A stretch of 64,000 nt of DNA from DATHTS01 sp965219305 (lineage in GTDB: Bacteria; Acidobacteriota; Blastocatellia; Pyrinomonadales; Pyrinomonadaceae), in NCBI GenBank assembly GCA_965219305.1, contig OZ244725.1, positions 744,001 to 808,000 of the forward strand, in the 5' to 3' direction. A program made the position numbers and the translations under genes. The notes under the pieces were generated by a model that was given only the letters and a program-made list of their open reading frames with translations, was not told the DNA's origin and ran no database searches. Numbering within the stretch: the stretch's first letter is position 1; the number at the start of each line of letters is the position of its first letter. Positions 52,819 to 62,178 of the stretch are shown here, one piece after another.

Positions 52819-53685
52819 TTATTTATATCCGGTCGGATCATCCGCCATTATTTTTATCATATCCGTCCATTTCATCGGTGCAAATCCCGTTTCATTTCTG
52901 AATTTATCGGAATTTAAACTCCTGTCTATGTAAAAATCTTCAAAGGGCTGAATTTCGATGTCCGCACTAAATTCTTTTTTTATGAGATTTAACAAATCAT
53001 ATTTACTTATCGGTTCGCTGGAAATATGATACAAACCTTCAAGATTTACCTGATTAATAATCAAATCAGTTAAAATTTCGGCAAATATAAAAGTTGGAAA
53101 TCCCGTATAAATTGCATTTATGAATCCCTTCACTTTTTGCCCTTCGTTGCTTAAAAACCATTCTACTAAACTGTGTTTGGTTAAAAGTTCCCGCCCGATT
53201 ATAGATGTCCGTAAAGTCAAACAATTTGGTCTCTCAACTTCGCCGAGATTTTTACTTTTACCATATAAATCAAGCGTATTCGGAATGTCCTTTTCAGTAT
53301 AATCGCCTTTCGCGCCATTAAATACGCAATCCGTACTAATATTTATCAACCGTGAATTATATTTTGCGGCTATATCAGCCAATTGATGAGGAAACACTGA
53401 ATTCACCTGAATCATTCTGGCTGTAGAACTGCCCGATTTAATTTGTTTTATTATTCCGACGGCATTAATTATAACATCCGGTTTAATTGCGCTTACGGAT
53501 TTTTCTACTTCACCGATTTCTAATACATTCAGATTTTCAACGATCTTATTTCTATCAAAAATTTCAAACTTTTCATATTCGGCGGCTTTTCCTTTCAAAG
53601 TTGTCCAGACATCAATTTTTTTTTGAAGCTGTTGCACTAATTTATGTCCGAGCATACCGCCGCCACCGATAATTAAAGCTTTCAT
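52819..53685 (-). CDS. RmlD-like SDR reductase of the aminosugar pathway
   Basis: A 288-residue SDR: ALIIGGGGMLGHKLVQQL at the NAD(P) site, DVIINAVGIIKQ, RLINISTDCVFNGAKGDYTE and YGKSKNLGEV with the Tyr-x-x-x-Lys pair. It reduces the 4-keto group. CapF/WbjC enzymes, which lead to L-FucNAc, carry a C-terminal cupin domain (~370 residues); this one lacks it and resembles WbvR/RmlD, which favours a UDP-L-RhaNAc/L-QuiNAc route. It starts the three-gene set. Confidence 0.86.
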   Translation of the reverse strand: MKALIIGGGGMLGHKLVQQLQKKIDVWTTLKGKAAEYEKFEIFDRNKIVENLNVLEIGEVEKSVSAIKPDVIINAVGIIKQIKSGSSTARMIQVNSVFPHQLADIAAKYNSRLINISTDCVFNGAKGDYTEKDIPNTLDLYGKSKNLGEVERPNCLTLRTSIIGRELLTKHSLVEWFLSNEGQKVKGFINAIYTGFPTFIFAEILTDLIINQVNLEGLYHISSEPISKYDLLNLIKKEFSADIEIQPFEDFYIDRSLNSDKFRNETGFAPMKWTDMIKIMADDPTGYK

Positions 53686-53754
53686 AATTTAATTTATTAA
53701 GTTTTTAATAATATGATTCTTTTATTTAATAATGTTTTAGAATAAGTAAGTTAT

Positions 53755-54903
53755 TTATCTTATCTTTACACTTTTATCAAGTTTCGCAGTTTTCCTTAAA
53801 ACATCTAAAACAATTCGAGCGTGATTTTCCCAATTCCAACGCAGAGCGTTTTCCTTTCCGGCTTCGATCAAAGAGCTACAATTTAAATCATTATGAAAGT
53901 ATGATTTTATCTTTTCAGCTAATTCATCAGAATTCTCCGGCTCAAAAAAAATTGCTTGATTTCCCGAAACTTCACGCAAAACCGGAATATCGGACAAAAT
54001 TATCGGCTTATTACGCAACTGAGCTTCAATAACGCCTAATCCGAACCCCTCGTAAATTGTGGGAAATGCTATCAAACTCGATTCTTGCATTAACCACTCA
54101 AGTTCTTCATTTGAAACTTTACCCAGAAATGAAACGTGCTTTTCTATATTATTCTTAAAGACGTATTTTTCTAAACTGTTATTTTTTATATTTCCACCGG
54201 TCAATACCAGATGTATTTTATCAATCAAGTCTGGATAAGCTGTTGAAAGTAAAGCAATTGCCCTTAAACCCGTTATGTGACTTTTATGTGGCAAATGATC
54301 GCCGGTTTGTAAAATTATTTTTCTGTCGTCCAATATCAGTTTAGACGGTTTCTTAGTTTTAATCAAAACAGGCTGACTGGCTAAAGGTGCAACAAAAACA
54401 TTCTGGTCAGTTTTTATAAACTTTGATTTCTTTAGTTCATCCGCGATAAAATTGCTGATTGTTAAAAGATTATCCGCTCGCCTGACAGATTTTCTGAGGA
54501 ATGACTTAACTGCGCGAAAATAAATCGGACGGTAAAAAGGAAACTTTCGTGTGTAAAATTCGCTAACCAGATCGTGTATCAATAATACACTCGGAAAATT
54601 TACCTTGGGCATTATATTGAAGGGAAAAAAAATAACATCGGCTTGATTAATTTCTGCAATTTTCTCTATCTCGCTCGATTCCGACATCATACGTTTTAGA
54701 ATTGAATTTACAATCGGCTGTGAAATCCACGAAAAACCGGGTGCAATTTTTTTTCCCCATTCGACTCCTCTTTCAGATGCGGCAATTATTATTTTTTCAT
54801 TTTTTATAATGTTTGATAAAGCTACCAATAGTGAACGAAGATAAACTTCGCTTCCTAATGTCTTTCCGGGATCAAATCTTAAAATCGAAATAAGAATTTT
54901 CAT
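53755..54903 (-). CDS. GT4-type glycosyltransferase
   Basis: About 382 residues with a GT-B fold. VLLIHDLVSEFYTRKFPFYR and RADNLLTISNFIADELKK belong to the N-terminal acceptor half, and the donor half has ILQTGDHLPHKSHITGLRAI, LMQESSLIAFPTIYEGFGLG and VIEAQLRNKPIILSDIPVLR with the E-x7-E pattern of family GT4. It probably adds one sugar of the repeat unit. The start at 54903 (MKILISIL) is chosen as the normal beginning of the fold. Confidence 0.88.
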   Translation of the reverse strand: MKILISILRFDPGKTLGSEVYLRSLLVALSNIIKNEKIIIAASERGVEWGKKIAPGFSWISQPIVNSILKRMMSESSEIEKIAEINQADVIFFPFNIMPKVNFPSVLLIHDLVSEFYTRKFPFYRPIYFRAVKSFLRKSVRRADNLLTISNFIADELKKSKFIKTDQNVFVAPLASQPVLIKTKKPSKLILDDRKIILQTGDHLPHKSHITGLRAIALLSTAYPDLIDKIHLVLTGGNIKNNSLEKYVFKNNIEKHVSFLGKVSNEELEWLMQESSLIAFPTIYEGFGLGVIEAQLRNKPIILSDIPVLREVSGNQAIFFEPENSDELAEKIKSYFHNDLNCSSLIEAGKENALRWNWENHARIVLDVLRKTAKLDKSVKIR

Positions 54904-55000
54904 CTGCTTTACTTTTCTGGACAACAAAATATCAGCATTGCTAAAAGATATTTCTGAGAAATTACAAATCGGAAACTTAAAAAATTCAGTTTAAGTGATC

Positions 55001-55984
55001 TCAATTTTTATTGTTTTCAACTAGATAATTTACTAATTTTTGCTTGGTAATAGTTGTTGTCCCAATTTCTTCAACTACTAATCCGGCTGCCGAATTTGCC
55101 AAATCCGAAGATAAAATCAAATCATTGCTTGCACCGTAAGCTACTGCCAAAGCAGCAATTACTGTATCGCCCGCACCCGTTACATCGTAAACTTTTCGGG
55201 CTGATGCTTTAAAATCAATTGAATCATTATTTTTTTGAAATAAAGTCATACCGTCTTCGCCACGGGTTATTAAAATCGAGTCAAACTTATATTTACTTAT
55301 TAATTTTTCCCCTGCTAATTCAACTGAATTATTTATTTCGCTTTCCAAACCGGAAGCCATAACAGCTTCGGACTGATTGGGTGTAATTAAATTCGCGCCT
55401 TGATATTTTTTATAATTTTTCCCTTTTGGATCAACTATAACCGATTTATTTAACATTTTACATTTCGTTATCAGACGCGATGTCAAATCTTCGGTCAACA
55501 AACCTTTGGCATAATCCGAAATTACAATAATATCTACATTCGTAACTATATTGGAAAAATTTTCAAATATTTTTTCCCTTTGACAGGTTTCTATCGGTTT
55601 GGATTCCTCCTGATCTATTCGCACAACGTGTTGATTATGAGCGACAACTCTGGTTTTGATTGTTGTCGGTCTATTTCCAATTTGCAAAAGATTTTCCGCT
55701 GATATATTTAATTTGTTTAAGGCTTTAATAAATACTTCTGCTTCTTCATCACAACCGATTGCGCCGATCAAAAACACTTCCGCCCCGAGTCCTTTAATAT
55801 TTGCGGCAACATTGGCAGCACCTCCGACAACCAAACTTGTTTTTTTTAAATTTACTACCGGAACGGGAGCTTCTGGAGATATTCTACTGACGTTTCCCCA
55901 CCAGTACCGGTCAAGCATTACATCGCCGATGACAAGGACTTTAATCTTTTTAAAATTTTCAATTATCGAAAGGTAATCGCTCAC
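55001..55984 (-). CDS. Heptose 7-phosphate kinase (HldE1-like), stand-alone
   Basis: A 327-residue PfkB-family kinase: VLVIGDVMLDRYWWGNVSRI, GGAANVAANIKGLGAEVFLI and, at the active site, RKVYDVTGAGDTVIAALAVA. It phosphorylates C1 of D-glycero-D-manno-heptose 7-phosphate. In many bacteria it is fused to the nucleotidyltransferase; here it is separate and that partner is fused to GmhA in the gene before it. It holds copy 6 of the GCGTCTGATAA word. Confidence 0.93.
   Translation of the reverse strand: MSDYLSIIENFKKIKVLVIGDVMLDRYWWGNVSRISPEAPVPVVNLKKTSLVVGGAANVAANIKGLGAEVFLIGAIGCDEEAEVFIKALNKLNISAENLLQIGNRPTTIKTRVVAHNQHVVRIDQEESKPIETCQREKIFENFSNIVTNVDIIVISDYAKGLLTEDLTSRLITKCKMLNKSVIVDPKGKNYKKYQGANLITPNQSEAVMASGLESEINNSVELAGEKLISKYKFDSILITRGEDGMTLFQKNNDSIDFKASARKVYDVTGAGDTVIAALAVAYGASNDLILSSDLANSAAGLVVEEIGTTTITKQKLVNYLVENNKN
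55468..55478 (-). repeat. GCGTCTGATAA word, copy 6
   Basis: Exact 11-mer inside the heptose kinase gene, read as R-L-I-T. Confidence 0.7.
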
Positions 55985-56024
55985 GGTATTTATTAAAATA
56001 GATGGAAAAAGCGGATAAATTTTA

Positions 56025-57056
56025 TTAGTTTTTATTCAAGGAAACTTTACTATCAAAAATTTCACACCAGATATGACCGATCACAATGTGTGCTTCTTGA
56101 ATTCTTGCGGTTCTTTCTGAAGGAACAAAAATACAGGCATCGCACAGTGAAGCTAATTTCTTTCCCTTCGCGCCGGTCATTCCGATCACAATGCAGCCCA
56201 AACTTCTGGCTTTCATAACAGCTTCGATTATACTCGGAGAATTTCCGCTCGTGCTGATGGCGATCAAACAATCACTTTCTTTTGCCAAAGCTTCGACTTG
56301 TCTGGCAAAAACTTTGTCGAAATTATAATCGTTGGCTATTGCCGTAAGCGCCGATGTATCTGTTGTCAGCGCAATTGCCGGGAAAGCCTGCCTTTCGGTT
56401 TCATATCGTCCGACAAATTCCGCCGCCAAATGTTGTGCGTCCGCCGCACTTCCGCCGTTGCCGCAAAACAATACTTTATTGCCATTATTCAAAGTATTGA
56501 ATATCATTTCCGCACACTCTTCAATTATGGGAATTTGAGTTTGTAGAATCTCGTTAATAACTTCGAGATGTTGTCTAAGTGAATCGCTACTCAAACTAAC
56601 AAAATTATTTTCAGATTTTTTCTTCAATATATTTTCTTCGGGCGAATTCCCGTTTCTAATTTTGTTTACAACTATGCTGGAAGAATAACCCTTTTTTAAT
56701 GGAAGCGAAAACACCTTGCCGCCGTTCTCATATACGAAATCTGCGCCGATAATTTCCGTTTTCTTCCAATCACCGCCTTTTACCAACACATCAGGCTTAA
56801 TCTCTTTTATCAGGTTTTCCGGTGTAAGTTCATTAAAAATATAAACTTCATTGACGGCTTTCAATCCTAACAAAACGGTTTTTCTCTCAACCTCATTCAT
56901 AAACGGGCGATTATTTCCCTTTATTTTCTTAACGGATTCATCACTATTTATTCCGACTATCAAATAATCTCCGAGCATTTTGGCGCGCTCTAATAAATCA
57001 ATGTGACCGGCGTGAATAATGTCGAAGCAGCCATTTGTAAACACAATTTTTTTCAT
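56025..57056 (-). CDS. Fusion of heptose 1-phosphate nucleotidyltransferase and GmhA isomerase
   Basis: A 343-residue two-domain protein. Residues 1-135 are the HldE2 type: IVFTNGCFDIIHAGHIDLLE (HAGH nucleotide site), VGINSDESVKKIKG and VLVKGGDW. A linker of ~25 residues leads to a GmhA sedoheptulose 7-phosphate isomerase (160-343) with VLFCGNGGSAADAQHLAAEF, LIAISTSGNSPSIIEAVMKA and a C-terminal AHIVIGHIWCEIF. The first and last steps of heptose activation are therefore on one chain and the kinase between them is encoded next. The phosphatase GmhB and epimerase HldD are not in the window. Confidence 0.92.
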   Translation of the reverse strand: MKKIVFTNGCFDIIHAGHIDLLERAKMLGDYLIVGINSDESVKKIKGNNRPFMNEVERKTVLLGLKAVNEVYIFNELTPENLIKEIKPDVLVKGGDWKKTEIIGADFVYENGGKVFSLPLKKGYSSSIVVNKIRNGNSPEENILKKKSENNFVSLSSDSLRQHLEVINEILQTQIPIIEECAEMIFNTLNNGNKVLFCGNGGSAADAQHLAAEFVGRYETERQAFPAIALTTDTSALTAIANDYNFDKVFARQVEALAKESDCLIAISTSGNSPSIIEAVMKARSLGCIVIGMTGAKGKKLASLCDACIFVPSERTARIQEAHIVIGHIWCEIFDSKVSLNKN

Positions 57057-57106
57057 CAGTTAGACAGTTATGAATTTTAATTAATTTTTAGTCTCAAGTT
57101 TGAAAA

Positions 57107-58645
57107 TTATGTACTTAATAAAACCGGTTTTGATTTTTTTACAAGAATATGGATTATTATTAATCCGATAATGGCAAAAATCCCGAATTTTATGATTTGA
57201 GGAAATACCGTTCCGTAAAAACCTTCATACGAAACAGCAGTCAGCAAAACATAATAAAGAGTAGTTCTCCAGACCGAAAATTTTTGGTTGTATATTAATG
57301 AATCGTAGATAATTCTCAAAAATAAACCCAGCAACATCATTCCCAAAGCTACTCCGACGACTCCGAAATTCCTGATTAAATCGCCCATTACCGTAATTGC
57401 GAACGAACTTTCTCCATAATCAAAGTAAAGTTGGCTGTATTGGCGGGCATCCGAAGCTAAAGGTTTATTTTCCCATATAACTCTCGGAATAAAAGTAATT
57501 AAGGTATCCTTGATAATATTATTGTCCAAACCGTAACCTTCTTCATACGGCTTTAACTCTTCATAATTTGACACAACCACCGCAAGAACGGTTCCGGTTT
57601 CAACTATACGGTCGCTTAAACTTGTAAATCCATTTTCCAGGATTTTGGAGTTATCTTTTCGTCCGATTGTATCAAATGTTTCAAAGATTTTCTCAGTATA
57701 TTCATCAATACTTATTCTCGATTCGTCTTGTTTTACGTTGCGAAAAGTCGTTCCGTAGATAATTCCGGTGGTAACCGAGAAAAATAATAATCCGGCGATT
57801 GCGACTCCTTGTTTTAATTTTATTTTATTACCGGCTAAAACGTAAGCCAAAGTCATCATCAACCCGACTTGTAATAAACTGCCGCGATTTCCGGCATAGA
57901 GTGCTTTTACCAACGAAACGATAGTCACAAAACCGCCGACTACAAACGCTAATGAATCCATCTTTCCGCGCCTAAATAATAATAACCACAGTAAAAAACT
58001 CGCTTCCATCCAAAACAAGGTGGTTAAAAAAATAATTCCGTCATAAGCACCGAAAACTTGAGCAGTTTGATAACCGATTACGCCGACTATAGACGCATAA
58101 GCCGTTGTAAAAATTCCGCAGCAGAGAAGAACTATGCCGGGCATATATAAAAATTCAGGTCTCCAATGAGGAACCGGTAAAACATCTCTTATTTTCTCGC
58201 CCAAAATTCTCCCGACAGGCAGAAAAAAACCGACTGATAATCCGGCAAACCCTAGCATTGCAATACAATATGAATATGGAAAATTGTATTCCGGGTCTTT
58301 AATATAATTCAGATAAAACGGTTCGCTTACACCGACTGCCATCAGCAGACCGCCGAGAACGAATGCCGGAGTAAAGTAAGTTAAACCGGCGTAAACTATC
58401 GGATGAAAAATACTGAACTGCTTTTTATAAATCAAATAGGCGAGAGGTGTGCCGATAACCAGCGCGTTCATCAAAACCCAAGGCAGTAAATAAAAATTTT
58501 TAAATTCGGTAAATCCTTCTCCGACCGTTCCCCAGATAATTAATCCTAAGATCATTACAGAAACCCACAGAATAAGAATCGGCAAAACTTTAATGCCGTT
58601 TTTTTTCTTTTTTATGGCTAAATTGTAATGATTTACTTCCTGCAC
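57107..58645 (-). CDS. Wzy-like O-antigen/oligosaccharide polymerase
   Basis: A 512-residue membrane protein with about 12 hydrophobic segments, for example VLPILILWVSVMILGLIIWG and VVGVALGMMLLGLFLRIIYD. A long polar loop around 300-400 (RNVKQDESRISIDEYTEKIF, TFIPRVIWENKPLASDARQY) is the extracytoplasmic catalytic loop expected for Wzy and related polymerases. The sequence is diverse in this family, so the call rests on topology, that loop and the place next to wzx. Confidence 0.75.
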   Translation of the reverse strand: MQEVNHYNLAIKKKKNGIKVLPILILWVSVMILGLIIWGTVGEGFTEFKNFYLLPWVLMNALVIGTPLAYLIYKKQFSIFHPIVYAGLTYFTPAFVLGGLLMAVGVSEPFYLNYIKDPEYNFPYSYCIAMLGFAGLSVGFFLPVGRILGEKIRDVLPVPHWRPEFLYMPGIVLLCCGIFTTAYASIVGVIGYQTAQVFGAYDGIIFLTTLFWMEASFLLWLLLFRRGKMDSLAFVVGGFVTIVSLVKALYAGNRGSLLQVGLMMTLAYVLAGNKIKLKQGVAIAGLLFFSVTTGIIYGTTFRNVKQDESRISIDEYTEKIFETFDTIGRKDNSKILENGFTSLSDRIVETGTVLAVVVSNYEELKPYEEGYGLDNNIIKDTLITFIPRVIWENKPLASDARQYSQLYFDYGESSFAITVMGDLIRNFGVVGVALGMMLLGLFLRIIYDSLIYNQKFSVWRTTLYYVLLTAVSYEGFYGTVFPQIIKFGIFAIIGLIIIHILVKKSKPVLLST

Positions 58646-58667
58646 AATAAAATGATATTTCTAAATT

Positions 58668-59333
58668 CTATAAACTACAAACTGCTATTATACCGTCAGA
58701 CCACTGAGGTGCGATTTTCACGCAAACATCGTTGCAAAAATTATAATACCAGGGATTTTGAACTCGATGTTCCACGCCCAGATTATAGAATAAAAATTCC
58801 TGAACCTTTAAGTTTTCCCGCTTTATAATCAGACTTAGAGTCGAAAAAGAATAATATGCAACGTGATCAGGATGAACAGGTTCAACACTTCCGCTTCTTC
58901 CGCGTAGTCCGTAAACCCAAAATCTTAATCCCATATAAGCATTTATCGTGGTTATCAGCAATTTTGTATCTTTGTTCATAAATCGCTGAATTCCTTTGAG
59001 AAAAAGTCCCGGATTTGATAAATGTTCAATCATCTCGCCGGCTACAATCACATCAAAAGTTTCGTTTAAATCAACTTTATCGAGGTTTTCCAAATCAGCT
59101 TTATATATATTTTCGACGTTATGATTTTTCAACACTTCGATGCCTTTTTCATCAAAATCAAATCCATAAAGCTGGTCCGCGATTTTTTGGAGTTCAAAAT
59201 GAAGAAGTCTGCCGTTGTCTATCGCAGCCTGAGTATATGGATAATCGGTGCATCCGAGATGCAGAACCTTTTTTCCCATACAAGTTTTTTTCAAAAATGT
59301 TACCCGATCAACAAGATCAATCTTTTTCGTCAT
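58668..59333 (-). CDS. Class I SAM-dependent methyltransferase
   Basis: A 221-residue methyltransferase: KKVLHLGCTDYPYTQAA gives the SAM-binding G-x-x-D region, LYGFDFDEKGIEVLK motif II and FDVIVAGEMIEHLSNPGLFL motif IV (the MIEHL box of the Ubi/UbiE-type fold). It probably methylates a sugar of the repeat unit or caps the chain. Acceptor unknown. Confidence 0.86.
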   Translation of the reverse strand: MTKKIDLVDRVTFLKKTCMGKKVLHLGCTDYPYTQAAIDNGRLLHFELQKIADQLYGFDFDEKGIEVLKNHNVENIYKADLENLDKVDLNETFDVIVAGEMIEHLSNPGLFLKGIQRFMNKDTKLLITTINAYMGLRFWVYGLRGRSGSVEPVHPDHVAYYSFSTLSLIIKRENLKVQEFLFYNLGVEHRVQNPWYYNFCNDVCVKIAPQWSDGIIAVCSL

Positions 59334-59422
59334 TTATTTAAAATGCTTTCAGGATTTCTTTATCTAAGTTTCTATTTCCCTGTAAAAATTTTGTAATCTG
59401 TAAATTGTAGAATTACTTAAAT

Positions 59423-60928
59423 TTATTTTTCTCTTTTAATGAATTGTTTGATAAGCAATTTTTCATCCTCGCTGATAAAACCTAAAACAATCAAACAAAT
59501 CGAAAAAATTGTCAATCCGGTAAATCCACCTAAAAGCAAAGTAAACCATTTTACAGGCAACATTCCAAATATCCAAGTTTCAACTAATGAACTCAAAAGA
59601 ATTGCCGTTCCTAAAGTCAAAAATATTCTCACCCAAAATGAAGATTGAACTTCTCCCAAAAATCTTTTTTCAGTATAAAAAACAGCCGGAAATGTTAAAA
59701 GTATGGCAAAAAACCGGGCAAATGCAATTCCATTTTCGCCCCAGTTTTTTGAGAGAAAAATCATTGCCGGAATAGTAATTAGAAGCCAGAAAAAAGAAAT
59801 TACGGCGTTTATTTTAGGTTTCCCGTAACCTTCGGCAAGCTGCCAACTTAGCGTATAAATTGCAATTAATCCGAATGAAAGCGCGTGAAATGTCAGGATT
59901 TGATGAGACACTTCAGCAAATTCGGGACTAATCCATAAAGCGAGTAAAAGTTTGCCTCCGCAGATCAAAGACAGAACCGCAAATGAAATCAAAGTCGCAA
60001 CAATTTTTGTTGATTTCTGATAAAGCCTGATTATTTTTTCGCGCTCTTCCAGCATTTCGCTGATTACCGGAAAAACTACCTGCACCAAACTGATGGTAAA
60101 ACCCAAGAGATAAATACCTAAAGTCATCGGCACAACGTAATATGTAAGCGAACCTTCGCCGAATTGACGAATAATCCAGAAGCGTTCAAAAAGCAGAATT
60201 ATATTGCCGAAAATTTGATAACCGAAAATTCCCAATCCGAATTTACCGAGCAAACCGATTGATTTGGGATTAAATTTCAGACTTAATTTTATTTCGGGAA
60301 GAAATTTTCGACTGCTGAAAAAAAATAAAAATCCGCTGATCGTCGAAACCAACAAATTCCACCAAATCAATGCAATCACATCGAATTTCAGCAAAATCAG
60401 AACGATGTTGCCGACAGCAAGCATAACCCCGTTAAAATTTATTATTACAGCGAGTCTGTCAAAGCGGTGGGCGGATTGAATTAAAGCCTGATAAATTTGA
60501 CTGACAAGTAAAACAAAAATCGTTGCGCCTGAAATATAAAGCGCATTAATTGATAAATTTTGCCTTTCCGTGCCGATTTGTAAAATGTCTTTTACTATTG
60601 TTTCAGCAAATAAAACGATCAGTAAATTAGCGATAAATGCCAGAAAAATACTGATATATAATGTTGAGGATACGACTTCGACCGCTTCTTCGACACGATT
60701 TTGCGACAAATATTCTGAAACATATTTTGTCACGGCGCGTCCGATACCGAAATTAAATGTATAACCGATAAATCCGATTACAAGTGCATAAATTCCGTAA
60801 TTTTCCGTTCCTAAACCCTTGACAATAATCGGAGTTGAGAAAAATGCCAGAATTAACGGTAAGACCCAGGATAATGAACCGTAAATGCCATTGGAAATAA
60901 GTTTTGTTTTTCGGTTTTCATTTTTCAT
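59423..60928 (-). CDS. wzx: Wzx-like oligosaccharide flippase
   Basis: A 501-residue protein with ~14 hydrophobic helices and the MATE/PST-type N-terminus GIYGSLSWVLPLILAFFSTP, VKGLGTENYGIYALVIGFIG. Wzx moves undecaprenyl-linked repeat units to the periplasm for the polymerase encoded downstream. It overlaps the glycosyltransferase gene upstream by 4 bases. Confidence 0.9.
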   Translation of the reverse strand: MKNENRKTKLISNGIYGSLSWVLPLILAFFSTPIIVKGLGTENYGIYALVIGFIGYTFNFGIGRAVTKYVSEYLSQNRVEEAVEVVSSTLYISIFLAFIANLLIVLFAETIVKDILQIGTERQNLSINALYISGATIFVLLVSQIYQALIQSAHRFDRLAVIINFNGVMLAVGNIVLILLKFDVIALIWWNLLVSTISGFLFFFSSRKFLPEIKLSLKFNPKSIGLLGKFGLGIFGYQIFGNIILLFERFWIIRQFGEGSLTYYVVPMTLGIYLLGFTISLVQVVFPVISEMLEEREKIIRLYQKSTKIVATLISFAVLSLICGGKLLLALWISPEFAEVSHQILTFHALSFGLIAIYTLSWQLAEGYGKPKINAVISFFWLLITIPAMIFLSKNWGENGIAFARFFAILLTFPAVFYTEKRFLGEVQSSFWVRIFLTLGTAILLSSLVETWIFGMLPVKWFTLLLGGFTGLTIFSICLIVLGFISEDEKLLIKQFIKREK

Positions 60929-62151
60929 TCGGCGGTTCGGGTTTCCAGATTTTTTTCGTAATTTTTAATCGCCACGCCCGTCCAAAATCTTTCGTCGAAA
61001 TTTTTTAATACAAATTCTTTTCCCCGATGTGCAAGTTTTTCACGAAGATTTGTATCGCCGAGCAATTTATCAAATGCTTCAAACAATTCTCCACTATCGC
61101 CGGGTTTGACCATAATTCCTGTTTCCATATTTTTCAACGCTTCGGGAATTGCATTAATATCGGTTGAAACCGAACAAATTCCGAGTCCCATAGCTTCGAG
61201 AAGAGAGATCGGCAAACCTTCCAAAAGACTCGGTAAAGCGAAAATATCCGCGATCCGAAAAAACTTTAAAATATCAATTCTCTCATCGCCGACCGTCGAG
61301 GATTTAACAGCCTGAAATGAATTTCCCAGACCAAAACTTTCGATTTTATTTAAATCCGCTTCATCAGGCAATTGCGGCATTAACCATACGAATCCGACTT
61401 TCGGATATTTTTTAATAAGTTTTTGCGCCGCTTCCAATAAAACCCAGCGTCCTTTTCGATCAATAAACTGTCCGACACTTAAAATAATTTGTTCTTTTCC
61501 CCGCAAACCGATTTTTTCTAAACTTTCTTCACGATTAAATTCCTTTTTGGAAACAATATCGAGTTCTACGGGATTAACACTTGCTCTGGATAAAATTAAT
61601 TTTTCCCAGTTTTTTTCATCAATAATGTGTTTAAAATCTTCAATTGTTTGTTGGTTCGCAGCAAAAAAATTAAAATTATCAAAAGTGGATAAAAAATCTA
61701 GTCTTTTTTTCCAAATCCATTCTCTCCAGGACGGATGTCGTCCGAGCGCATTATGGAGTGTGACAAATACCTTTCCGTAATGCGTCAGCGAATAAAGCAT
61801 TATCCAAGATTGCCACGGCGCGGACTCAATGTGGAAAATACTGTTCTCCCGCGCATTATTCTTTAAATACCGGAAAGTTTCGTAATCTACCTTAAAGCGG
61901 CTGATATGTCTTTGAATTTTTCTTTTCAGCGTCGGAGCGGGATTTCCGTCAATTGTGTTTTTTAAGAAATCATATTCAACATTTAAATCTTCAAGAAATT
62001 TCAAAAAATCAGGACTCGATCCTTCGGGAAGCGCGACCTTTATGTTCCAATCAGTTGCGGCAGCGCGAATTATTGATAAAAAGTAAATCTGCGCTCCGCC
62101 CCAATTCGTGTAATTCCACAAAAATATCAAGTTTCCCTTTTTTTCTTTCAT
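60925..62151 (-). CDS. GT4-type glycosyltransferase
   Basis: A 408-residue GT-B enzyme. The donor half has ILSVGQFIDRKGRWVLLEAA and IFALPSLLEGLPISLLEAMG with the E-x7-E (E...LLEAMG) of family GT4. The N-terminus (LIFLWNYTNWGGAQIYFLSI) is the acceptor half. It overlaps wzx by 4 bases (ATGA type). Confidence 0.88.
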   Translation of the reverse strand: MKEKKGNLIFLWNYTNWGGAQIYFLSIIRAAATDWNIKVALPEGSSPDFLKFLEDLNVEYDFLKNTIDGNPAPTLKRKIQRHISRFKVDYETFRYLKNNARENSIFHIESAPWQSWIMLYSLTHYGKVFVTLHNALGRHPSWREWIWKKRLDFLSTFDNFNFFAANQQTIEDFKHIIDEKNWEKLILSRASVNPVELDIVSKKEFNREESLEKIGLRGKEQIILSVGQFIDRKGRWVLLEAAQKLIKKYPKVGFVWLMPQLPDEADLNKIESFGLGNSFQAVKSSTVGDERIDILKFFRIADIFALPSLLEGLPISLLEAMGLGICSVSTDINAIPEALKNMETGIMVKPGDSGELFEAFDKLLGDTNLREKLAHRGKEFVLKNFDERFWTGVAIKNYEKNLETRTAE

Positions 62152-62178
62152 TAAATTTAAAACTTGGTGATTTTTTAT

